In this document: positions 49,815 to 56,706 of the stretch, in pieces | Numbering within the stretch: position 1 is the stretch's first letter | Layout: every line of letters begins with the position of its first letter | NCBI GenBank assembly: GCA_017962375.1 | Contig: JAGCVJ010000007.1 | Coordinates: 1-64,000 of the forward strand | Source: Bacteroidales bacterium | Lineage (GTDB): Bacteria; Bacteroidota; Bacteroidia; Bacteroidales; UBA932 | Length of the DNA: 64,000 nt | Reading direction: 5' to 3' | Position numbers and translations under genes: made by a program | Notes under the pieces: model-generated | Seen by the model: only the letters and a program-made list of their open reading frames with translations | The model's database searches: none | What the model was told of the DNA's origin: nothing

Positions 49815-50861
49815 TTATTGCATCTGACGCAGCAGCACCTTGATGTCCGGCAGCTGCTCAGGCAGTCCGCTGAGGTCTGTCTTGCTGAAGTGATATGGTA
49901 TCAGCATCTTCGGCTTGAACATATTGGCTGCATTTACGCACTGCTCAACCGTCATAGTATATGGCTGGTTCACCGGCAGAAACGCCACATCTATATCTTT
50001 CAAATTCGCCATCTCAGGCACATCTTCCGTATCTCCAGCTATGTAGATCCTAAGCCCGTCTATCGTGAGAACATATCCGTTGCCGTTGCCTTTTGGATGG
50101 AACTTCTCTCTTCCTGGAGTCGTGTTGTATGCAGGAACGGCATCCAGAGTTATTCCCTTCGGAAGCTCACGGCTCTGTCCGTTGGCTATCACCTCTCCCC
50201 TGCCGATACGGTCCGCGCTGGTCTTGTTGAGAATCAGAACGGTATTTTCTCCCTCAAGAGTCTTCAGGGCGGCATCGTCCAGATGGTCTGGATGCTCGTG
50301 AGTTACAAGTATCACGTCGGCCTTCGGGAATTCGGTTGCATAGTCTGTATGCTTTCCGTACTCTCCCACCGGATCCACATGGATCTTCACTCCGTCATAC
50401 TCTATCTCCAGCGTTCCGTGCTTTATCAGGCAGACTGCTACCGGCGAGCCGTTCTTTGTCTTGAACACCTCCACCTCGTACTTTGTAACTCTGCGACCAG
50501 CCTCTACCCAGGCCATATAGCCGCCTTTCAGGTTGTAAACCGTATATCCTGCCTCAGCGAGCTGCTTTGCGGCACCTGCACTTCGCTTTCCGCTACGGCA
50601 GTAAACAGCCAGCGGCCTGTCTTTCGGATAAGCCTCTTCCACCATACTAAGGAAAGAGTCGCTGAAGAAATCAAAGTTCGCCGCTCCTGCGATATGCCCC
50701 TCGGCATACTCCTTGTCTGTCCTCACGTCGATCAAAGCCGCCTCCTGTTCCTTGAGCAGCAGACCGAACTCGGTCACGTCCATATCGATGTACTTCGCTC
50801 CTGAGCAAGAGAAAATGCTCATCAGCATCGGGATAATTGAAAAACTCATAATCATTTTCAT
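49815..50861 (-). CDS. Lipoprotein fusion of rhodanese and metallo-beta-lactamase-fold hydrolase
   Basis: 348 residues. Lipobox IFSC (Cys19) leads into a rhodanese domain (about 22-125) with active-site Cys88 in YCRSGKRSAG. A UlaG/YcbX-like MBL domain follows with zinc motif THEHPDHLD (His188, His190, Asp192, His193), a later AGDTED and a final YHFSKTD. MBL-rhodanese combinations process persulfides (the persulfide dioxygenase class), but there the order is usually MBL first. Here the rhodanese is N-terminal and the whole protein is exported. The preceding small membrane protein gene ends one base upstream. Confidence 0.88.
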   Translation of the reverse strand: MKMIMSFSIIPMLMSIFSCSGAKYIDMDVTEFGLLLKEQEAALIDVRTDKEYAEGHIAGAANFDFFSDSFLSMVEEAYPKDRPLAVYCRSGKRSAGAAKQLAEAGYTVYNLKGGYMAWVEAGRRVTKYEVEVFKTKNGSPVAVCLIKHGTLEIEYDGVKIHVDPVGEYGKHTDYATEFPKADVILVTHEHPDHLDDAALKTLEGENTVLILNKTSADRIGRGEVIANGQSRELPKGITLDAVPAYNTTPGREKFHPKGNGNGYVLTIDGLRIYIAGDTEDVPEMANLKDIDVAFLPVNQPYTMTVEQCVNAANMFKPKMLIPYHFSKTDLSGLPEQLPDIKVLLRQMQ

Positions 50862-50862
50862 A

Positions 50863-51168
50863 TCATTCTATATAACTTGTATCTTTTTCTGCTTCAGAAG
50901 ATTCTGTGCCCTTTCCCTTCTTCCTGAAATAAGCCTTGACTCGTTTTACGCCTTCCACTCCCAGAATCGTGATTCCGCCCCACTGGAAAGTCTTCGCCAA
51001 GCCGAACAGCACCACCCAGAGCACTCCTTTCGCCCCGGCGCTGATTGGAAGGGCCATCTGTGCAAAAGACAGGATATAGAACGGGATGCAAAGCAGAAGA
51101 ACAATCAGTCCTGTACGGAATGACAGCTTCTGGAGCCAGTTCTTGATCTTGAGAAAGAAACCCTTCAT
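50863..51168 (-). CDS. Small two-helix membrane protein
   Basis: 101 residues from ATG 51168 (MKGFFLKIKNWLQKLSFRTG). Two transmembrane helices (LIVLLLCIPFYILSFAQM; VLWVVLFGLAKTFQWGGITI) and a basic C-terminus ending in an acidic tail. Conserved-looking and Bacteroidota-like, function unknown. Divergent from bcp and in tandem with the rhodanese/MBL gene, so one transcript is likely. Confidence 0.75.
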   Translation of the reverse strand: MKGFFLKIKNWLQKLSFRTGLIVLLLCIPFYILSFAQMALPISAGAKGVLWVVLFGLAKTFQWGGITILGVEGVKRVKAYFRKKGKGTESSEAEKDTSYIE

Positions 51169-51206
51169 ACTTAACCCTCCCTCACAAAAATAAGAATATT
51201 TTGCAT

Positions 51207-51214
51207 TATCTTTG
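51207..51214 (+). promoter_or_regulatory. Promoter -7 box TATCTTTG of bcp
   Basis: Exact TAnnTTTG match 25 bases before the ATG at 51239. Confidence 0.5.
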
Positions 51215-51238
51215 AACATAGAACAAATTATTGCAGCT

Positions 51239-51694
51239 ATGTTGAAAATCGGAGACAAGATGCCGGCATTCGAGGTTCTCGACCAGGACGGCAACACTGT
51301 TAAATCAGAAAACTTTATCGGAAACGGAAAGAAAACCATCATATACTTCTACCCGAAGGACAACACATCCGGCTGTACGGCTGAGGCCTGCAGTTTCAGA
51401 GACAACTACGCCGCCCTCTCCAAGGCCGGCTACAACGTTGTGGGAGTGAGCAAGGACAGTCCAAAGTCCCATACCGGCTTCAAGTCCAAGTACGACCTGC
51501 CGTTCACCCTCCTGGCAGACACCACCACCCAAATGCTTCAGGACTTCGGAGCCTGGGGAGAGAAGAAAATGTACGGCAAAACCACAATGGGCACCCTCAG
51601 AAGAACCTTCATCTTCAGCGATAAAGGCATCCTTGAGCGCATCATAGAAAAAGTGGACACCAAAAACGCCGCCGGCCAGATTCTCAACCAATAG
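51239..51694 (+). CDS. bcp: Thioredoxin-dependent thiol peroxidase (bacterioferritin comigratory protein)
   Basis: 151 residues from ATG 51239; the alternative upstream start adds nine non-conserved residues. Peroxidatic Cys46 and resolving Cys51 occur in the atypical 2-Cys arrangement TSGCTAEACSFRD, with the catalytic Thr/Arg environment intact. Bcp/PrxQ reduces hydroperoxides using thioredoxin. Cytoplasmic. Downstream, 20 bases on, is a SanA-like gene. Confidence 0.95.
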   Translation: MLKIGDKMPAFEVLDQDGNTVKSENFIGNGKKTIIYFYPKDNTSGCTAEACSFRDNYAALSKAGYNVVGVSKDSPKSHTGFKSKYDLPFTLLADTTTQMLQDFGAWGEKKMYGKTTMGTLRRTFIFSDKGILERIIEKVDTKNAAGQILNQ

Positions 51695-51714
51695 CCATCT
51701 CGGAAGAAAAGTCG

Positions 51715-52503
51715 ATGAAAAAGCTCTTCAAGATATTCCTCTTTCTCTGCTTGATAGGCATCGTGATAGTTGCCTGGTGCAGCCACATAGTGGTAAAAAG
51801 TTCCAGGGGCAAGATCTTTGACAACGTAAACGACATCCCCAAAAACAACGTTGGCCTGCTTCTTGGCACCAGCCCTCTTGGCCGTACAGGAAGGCCTAAC
51901 GTCTACTACGTCAACCGCATCAAAGCCACGGTAGACCTCTACAAAGCAGGAAAGATCAAGGTAGTCCTTATCAGCGGCGACAACCACCACAAGTCCTACA
52001 ACGAGCCTCAATACATGAAAAACGACCTCGTTTCCAAAGGCATTCCTGACAGCTGCATTGTACTTGACTATGCCGGCTTCCGCACCTTCGACTCCATGAT
52101 CCGCGCCCAGAAGGTCTTTGGCCAGGACTCCATCACCGTCATCTCCCAGAAGTTCCACAACCAGCGTGCTCTCTACATCTGCAATCATCTTGGCATCAGC
52201 GCAGTTGCCTTCAACGCCAAAAACACTATCTCCAGAATCTGGCGCATCCGCATGTACTTCCGTGAAAAGCTTGCCCGCACCAAAGCTGTCCTTGACATCC
52301 TCTTTGGCAAGAAACCTCACTTCCTCGGCGATCCTATCCCAATCACCATCCCTAAGGACACCATCATCCAGAAGGACACCACAATAAAGAAACCCGCTGG
52401 AGATAGCACGATGAAGAAACTCACTGCAGACACCACTGCAAAGAAACCTGCCGCAGACACTACAAGCAACTATTCGAAAAAATCGAATAGTTCTCCTATC
52501 TAA
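51715..52503 (+). CDS. SanA-like DUF218 membrane-anchored protein with Lys/Thr-rich tail
   Basis: 262 residues. One N-terminal transmembrane helix (IFLFLCLIGIVIVAWCSHIV) is followed by a DUF218/SanA domain: VGLLLGTSPLGRTGRPNVYY, VVLISGDNHHKSYNEPQYM, GFRTFDSMIRAQKVF and SQKFHNQRALYI. SanA relatives affect envelope permeability and vancomycin exclusion. The last ~50 residues are a repetitive tail (KDTTIKKPAGDSTMKKLTAD, TTAKKPAADTT). The extreme 3' coding end forms a hairpin AACTATTCG/CGAATAGTT (52468-52492), so translation and termination signals overlap. Confidence 0.87.
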   Translation: MKKLFKIFLFLCLIGIVIVAWCSHIVVKSSRGKIFDNVNDIPKNNVGLLLGTSPLGRTGRPNVYYVNRIKATVDLYKAGKIKVVLISGDNHHKSYNEPQYMKNDLVSKGIPDSCIVLDYAGFRTFDSMIRAQKVFGQDSITVISQKFHNQRALYICNHLGISAVAFNAKNTISRIWRIRMYFREKLARTKAVLDILFGKKPHFLGDPIPITIPKDTIIQKDTTIKKPAGDSTMKKLTADTTAKKPAADTTSNYSKKSNSSPI

Positions 52504-52612
52504 ATGCTATCAGTATGTGCAAATCTTGCACACACTAACCTCTATGCGGTATTTAAAGAATCTTTAACTGCCATTGATTATAAATCGTATTATTAACACA
52601 TATTGTTTTATT

Positions 52613-53761
52613 ATGAATAAAGAATTTGATGAACAACTCCTCTCTTTAGAGGGTTTAACATGGCTTCCATGGGTAGGGCAGGATTATTCTAATGGAAAAA
52701 GACGCTTATTAATAGTTGCTGAGAGCCATTACGTTAGTGGCGATGATGATATACAAAAAAGTATTGAAGAAGTCATTAATTACCGCGAATACACAAGAGA
52801 TGTCATCCAAGAATGTCCCATTGGAAATGAATGGTCTAATAGTATGTTTGAGAATCTTCATAGAACATTGTTCTTGAATGAATCCTTCAATAGCTCTTCA
52901 TTTTGGGAAAATGTGGCTTTTTACAATTTTGTTCAAAGGCCTATGGATTACTCTAAAAAAGAAAGGCCAACTAATTCAGACTTTTGCAAAGGATGGAGCA
53001 CTTTTGTATCTTTAATAGATATCCTTAAACCAACAGACTGTCTATTCGTAGGAGTTTCTGCATCATATTACTTTGAATCCTCAATGAGTACCTTAGGAGT
53101 GGAACATTCTTCTGTCAAATGGCTTGCCGGATCATCCTCAGCTTATGGTCGCAGTTTCTCATTGACCAGAGATTGGGGAACGATACCTATTCTGGGAATT
53201 CAGCATACATCGAAGTATTTCTCATATGATATTTGGCACAATTTCCTATTAGAGCAGAACAAAACCCTTATGCGGTATATATATTCTTTGGCCGGACTAA
53301 ACATCAATCCATCTGTCATTAGTATTGATAAAACAAAGGAAAAAACTTGGTTACAATCAGTACCGAGCCGTATGCATAAATCTATACTTGCTTGCGATTA
53401 TACCAAAATTGAAGAAGATTCAGATGCTCTTTATATAACAGTCGGAAGGTCTCAGTATGATAATGATTATAGCGCAAGCGTAAAGATTTGGCGATGGTCG
53501 GAAGAATATAAAAGGTGGAAAAGAAGTGATGATATACCAATAGCGAGAGTTGGAGACTTGGCTTTAATGTTAGCCTCTTCGATAAAAACATTTCAAACAT
53601 TGGATTACGGTTCAGGCTTTACATACTTAAAAGAAGATTTTAGTAATGAGGAAGATGTAGGTTTTCTAAAAAAGTGTATCCACGAAAATGGACCAAGGAT
53701 AAGAGAATCTTTATCTGAACTTAAAAGACTTTTAAATGAAATTGATCTTAATAAGATTTAA
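52613..53761 (+). CDS. Hypothetical protein, possibly uracil-DNA-glycosylase-fold
   Basis: 382 residues from ATG 52613 (MNKEFDEQLLSLEGLTWLPW). The N-terminal part, WVGQDYSNGKRRLLIVAESH followed by IDILKPTDCLFVGVSASYYF, resembles the uracil-DNA-glycosylase-like superfamily layout (a substrate loop after the first strand), but I cannot confirm catalytic residues. The C-terminal ~120 residues look like a separate domain. Codon use is markedly AT-rich compared with the genes to its left, so horizontal acquisition is likely. Confidence 0.7.
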   Translation: MNKEFDEQLLSLEGLTWLPWVGQDYSNGKRRLLIVAESHYVSGDDDIQKSIEEVINYREYTRDVIQECPIGNEWSNSMFENLHRTLFLNESFNSSSFWENVAFYNFVQRPMDYSKKERPTNSDFCKGWSTFVSLIDILKPTDCLFVGVSASYYFESSMSTLGVEHSSVKWLAGSSSAYGRSFSLTRDWGTIPILGIQHTSKYFSYDIWHNFLLEQNKTLMRYIYSLAGLNINPSVISIDKTKEKTWLQSVPSRMHKSILACDYTKIEEDSDALYITVGRSQYDNDYSASVKIWRWSEEYKRWKRSDDIPIARVGDLALMLASSIKTFQTLDYGSGFTYLKEDFSNEEDVGFLKKCIHENGPRIRESLSELKRLLNEIDLNKI

Positions 53762-54034
53762 TGAATTGATTTCTTCTATCTAAACGATTCACATACTTTT
53801 GAACTTAATGTTCGATACAGTAATTTATTTCTATGGACCACTAAACTTCTGCTTTTTCCTAATTGGCTATAAGTGTGGGTAGAAGATATTCCCGTGTATG
53901 GTTTTGCGCAAAGTTTAGGCTATGAATGGCTCCCATAGCGTTTCCATAGGTGGCATGGAATCGTTCAGAAGAAGTGGTGCTAGCTATCTTAAAGCAACTT
54001 GTTCCAAAATGGAACTAGTTCGGCAACTGCTTAA
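53762..54034. other. Gene-free AT-rich gap
   Basis: No convincing coding frame or RNA gene seen. A weak hairpin GTTCC/GGAAC (54002-54016) lies just beyond the minus-strand gene end at 54035. Confidence 0.5.
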
Positions 54035-54703
54035 TCATTCTAGGCTTATGTTTATTTCTGCCCTGAAATTGCGGCAGTAGGCAAAGTCTGTGATGGCGAA
54101 GCAGGTATTCTTGATTAAGGCTTCAACGGGGCGGATGACTTCCAGTTCGTTCAAATTAGGAGAGGTCCATCTTTTGCAGTTCCAATTGGCAAACGGGCGG
54201 GAGAGTTCCATTTCCTCCTCAAAAGACTTATTGTCAACATCCTGGTAACCAATAGACGTCATATTGAAGAGTTTGTTCTGAATAAGCGGTGTAGCGCAAA
54301 AGTCATCATCGCTGAATAATTTATTGTTGAAGATATCCCATAGACAGCAACCATATTCGTTACGTTGCTTCATGCTTTCCGGACAGTTAGCCATATAGAC
54401 ACTTAGCTGGAATATGTGCTGGTTGCCATACTTCGTTTCTTCAATAATTTTGCGGAAAGTATCGTAGGTGTCTTCAAGGAAAAGTTTCAGACTGTTGTTG
54501 AATTGCAATAATTCAACTGCAAGGCCGAAATCCATTATGCTGTAAGATTCTCTTAAGCCTGTATCAATCAAGTATTTTCTTTTTTCAAGAAGAGACTTGA
54601 GCCCAGCGGCCATAAAAGTCTGGTGGTTGTTGAAAGGGTTGCCGTCTTCATAAATGCTGAGGATGTCCTGCTCAAGTTTGAGGAGTTCTTTGTTGTCAAT
54701 CAT
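54035..54703 (-). CDS. Hypothetical protein
   Basis: 222 residues (MIDNKELLKLEQDILSIYED). No signal peptide or membrane helix. Helical N-terminal half, and a C-terminal half with many Cys and Trp (NEYGCCLWDIF, NWNCKRWTSPN, NTCFAITDFAYC). Not recognised. Same strand as the 54791 gene, from which it is separated by an 11-bp tandem repeat array, and AT-rich like its neighbours. Confidence 0.65.
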   Translation of the reverse strand: MIDNKELLKLEQDILSIYEDGNPFNNHQTFMAAGLKSLLEKRKYLIDTGLRESYSIMDFGLAVELLQFNNSLKLFLEDTYDTFRKIIEETKYGNQHIFQLSVYMANCPESMKQRNEYGCCLWDIFNNKLFSDDDFCATPLIQNKLFNMTSIGYQDVDNKSFEEEMELSRPFANWNCKRWTSPNLNELEVIRPVEALIKNTCFAITDFAYCRNFRAEINISLE

Positions 54704-54716
54704 TGTTATCGCGATT

Positions 54717-54793
54717 ATTGGGTTTTGATTGGGTTTTGATTGGGTTTTGATTGAGTTTTGCGTGGGGTTTGCGTGGGGTTTGCGTGGAGGTTA
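54717..54793. repeat. Seven 11-bp tandem repeats
   Basis: Consecutive units: ATTGGGTTTTG three times, ATTGAGTTTTG, CGTGGGGTTTG twice, CGTGGAGGTTA. The array begins next to an ATCGCGAT palindrome (54708-54715) and ends in the stop codon of the minus-strand gene at 54791. The 11-bp period is close to one helical turn and is not a multiple of three, so copy-number changes would move reading frames and spacing. Confidence 0.85.
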
Positions 54794-55330
54794 CTTTGTT
54801 TCTTGTTTATTCCATAACGGTGGCTGGAGGTAACTCCATCGGCGAGATTTCCCGAAATAGGCTGATACGGTTTCCTCAGGGTTAGCCAGCCAATGCCTCC
54901 TTTCAATGTTGTATAGATGCATGTCTTCAGGCCTGCTCAAGTTTTCATAATCGATTTCATAATTGTCGCAGGAGTCAAGAGTAACACAACGGTCCAATTC
55001 TAATTCAAGCAGTTCAATGAGTTCTTCCTTGTCAAGACATCTTATGCGTTGTGCCAGAGTCCCGCCTTCATAAGTTGCTAGTGGTATTCCGGCGTTCATC
55101 GTATAAGTCAGATAGCGGAAAATCATCCACTGAATAGCTCTCAGCTGATCATAATTATCTCTGCCTATAAGGTAAATATCCAGCACATCAGAAATTTTTC
55201 CACCTTCTTTGACAAAGACTCCCAGACGGAGTATTTTCTGCTGCAAGGTCATGGATTCTTGTTCATATCCGAAATTGTCCCAGTATTCCCGGAATGCCAG
55301 ATCGGATGGGTTGGGTGCTATTCGTTTCAT
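54791..55330 (-). CDS. Hypothetical protein
   Basis: 179 residues from ATG 55330 (MKRIAPNPSDLAFREYWDNF). The frame is open upstream to 55447 through a 12-bp repeat encoding KNRT, so a longer form cannot be excluded. Acidic and helical: RCLDKEELIELLELELDRCV, YENLSRPEDMHLYNIERRHW. No family recognised. Divergent from the exonuclease gene with the shared inverted repeat in between. Confidence 0.6.
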   Translation of the reverse strand: MKRIAPNPSDLAFREYWDNFGYEQESMTLQQKILRLGVFVKEGGKISDVLDIYLIGRDNYDQLRAIQWMIFRYLTYTMNAGIPLATYEGGTLAQRIRCLDKEELIELLELELDRCVTLDSCDNYEIDYENLSRPEDMHLYNIERRHWLANPEETVSAYFGKSRRWSYLQPPLWNKQETK

Positions 55331-55351
55331 AACTGTTCTGTTTTTGATGGT

Positions 55352-55375
55352 TGTTCTGTTCTTTGTTCTGTTCTT
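55352..55375. repeat. 12-bp direct repeat (TGTTCTGTTCTT twice)
   Basis: Two perfect units, with a third partial copy at 55334-55344, in the leader of the minus-strand gene at 55330. If translated in the longer frame each unit encodes Lys-Asn-Arg-Thr. Confidence 0.7.
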
Positions 55376-55450
55376 TGATATTTCTCTTTGTCTGAGACAA
55401 AGGAAGAGCATTACTTTGCAGGATTCCGGCAGAGTAAAATATTTCAATCA

Positions 55451-55485
55451 TTGCCAGTATTTGGCAAACTGGAGGTTTACTTTTG
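55451..55485. promoter_or_regulatory. Inverted-repeat operator TTGCCA-N5-TGGCAA and promoter of the exonuclease gene
   Basis: A perfect 6-bp inverted repeat spans 55451-55467. Its right arm starts inside TTTG (55460-55463), and the -7 box TACTTTTG (55478-55485) follows 14 bases later. The same element and spacing occur at 56574-56608. Confidence 0.6.
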
Positions 55486-55520
55486 CCGCAACAAACAAAT
55501 CAAGTAAATTTGGAATTGAT

Positions 55521-56048
55521 ATGAGAGATTTTGCGGCAATAGACTTTGAAACGGCTAATTTTCAGTTCACCAGCGTTTGTAGCGTGGGCGTTGTAATTGT
55601 CAGGAATGGAGAGATTTCGGATTCGTTCTATTCGCTTATCCAGCCAGAGCCCAACTACTATAATCGTTTCTGCACAAATATTCACGGGCTGCGGCGCCAA
55701 GACACTGAGGAGGCTCCGGTATTCCCCAAGGTCTGGAAAGAGGTGGAGAAGCTGCTCTTGCTAAGTGATGAGGATGCCAAGAGGCTGGGACGCCCCTATC
55801 TGCCACTTGTGGCCCACAACAAGGCATTTGACGAAACATGCCTGAAGGCAGTGTTCCAGTGCTATCAGATGGATTATCCCGATTATGATTTCTACGATAC
55901 CCTCTGGGCTTCAAGACGAGTGATGCCCGATCTGGAAAACCATCAGCTACAGACCGTTGCACGGGCCTGCGGCTATTGCCTGGAGCATCATCACCACGCT
56001 CTGGCAGATGCAGAAGCCTGCGCTGCAATCGCAATGAAAATACTGTAA
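55521..56048 (+). CDS. DnaQ-like 3'-5' exonuclease (DEDDh)
   Basis: 175 residues from ATG 55521; the upstream open frame to 55209 is non-conserved and overlaps the divergent gene. ExoI motif FAAIDFETANF (Asp8, Glu10), ExoII region LVAHNKAFDETCL, ExoIII HHHALADAEACAAI (catalytic His and Asp). This is the epsilon-subunit/DnaQ fold without polymerase-binding extensions; such free-standing exonucleases act in repair or RNA/DNA trimming. Convergent with the DNPH1-like gene by a 1-base gap. Confidence 0.9.
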   Translation: MRDFAAIDFETANFQFTSVCSVGVVIVRNGEISDSFYSLIQPEPNYYNRFCTNIHGLRRQDTEEAPVFPKVWKEVEKLLLLSDEDAKRLGRPYLPLVAHNKAFDETCLKAVFQCYQMDYPDYDFYDTLWASRRVMPDLENHQLQTVARACGYCLEHHHHALADAEACAAIAMKIL

Positions 56049-56049
56049 T

Positions 56050-56502
56050 CTATCGCTGAAGAATGCTGTCTATGACAGGATAGATTTCCTCCTCAGCTTT
56101 ATATGGATGAATGTTGAAGTACTTGTCGCCGGTAAGCATGGCGGAAAGAGCCGTCCGTTTTCTATTGTAGAAGATGTGCACTGGCTTTCCGAGCTTCTCG
56201 GCAAAGGCCAGCTCGTACCCTACACCCAAAGACGGCGTAGTGCACTCGGCAATCACTAGATCACAGTCACGGAGCCAATTAGTATCCTGCTCATAGATAA
56301 GAACGTCACGTTTCTTTGTATTATCTGTACCAGAAAACATGACAGGTTTTGATCCTTCATGCTTGCTCAAACTCAAATCCCCCACATGCTCCGTAAGAAC
56401 AGTGTCCGTTTTCTGAATATACTCTATAATCCGCTTGTAGATAGCAGCATCCGCCCGTCCTCCGCGGATTGATCCTGCAAAATAAACCTTCAGTCCTGCC
56501 AT
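56050..56502 (-). CDS. DNPH1/Rcl-like nucleoside 2-deoxyribosyltransferase-family hydrolase
   Basis: 150 residues from ATG 56502. Signature LKVYFAGSIRGGRAD at the N-terminus, DTVLTEHVGD, then DCDLVIAECTTPSLGVGYEL with Asp81, Glu86 and Glu97 in the active-site region. DNPH1-type enzymes hydrolyse the N-glycosidic bond of 2'-deoxynucleoside 5'-monophosphates, including modified ones, and so clean the nucleotide pool. Sits between an exonuclease and a AAA+ ATPase and shares the inverted-repeat promoter region with the latter. Confidence 0.88.
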   Translation of the reverse strand: MAGLKVYFAGSIRGGRADAAIYKRIIEYIQKTDTVLTEHVGDLSLSKHEGSKPVMFSGTDNTKKRDVLIYEQDTNWLRDCDLVIAECTTPSLGVGYELAFAEKLGKPVHIFYNRKRTALSAMLTGDKYFNIHPYKAEEEIYPVIDSILQR

Positions 56503-56573
56503 AAGAAACCTTTTTGCAAAAATACTGAGTTTTGTTGCAATAAAACGAAAGTTTGCGAGTAAATATTTCCGAG

Positions 56574-56608
56574 TTGCCACTATTTGGCAGAGGTGGCACT
56601 TTCCTTTG
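56574..56608. promoter_or_regulatory. Second copy of the TTGCCA-N5-TGGCA operator upstream of the AAA+ gene
   Basis: TTGCCACTATTTGGCAG (56574-56590) matches 55451-55467 in 14 of 17 positions. The TTTG (56583-56586) and the -7-like TTCCTTTG (56601-56608) are again 14 bases apart. It lies between the divergent DNPH1-like (start 56502) and AAA+ (start 56707) genes. Confidence 0.55.
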
Positions 56609-56706
56609 TATCGTGAAAAAAAATCTTCATCGCCGATGAAATAATCTCGAGTGAAGAAGGTATATATGATACGGACGGCTAAATAAACAAGGGAGATTGC
56701 TTATAT

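Noticed and set aside
55209-55520. Longer exonuclease start at 55209
   Set aside because: The extension overlaps the divergent orphan gene, crosses the promoter and inverted repeat, and is not DnaQ-like; MRDFAAIDFET at 55521 fits the family start.
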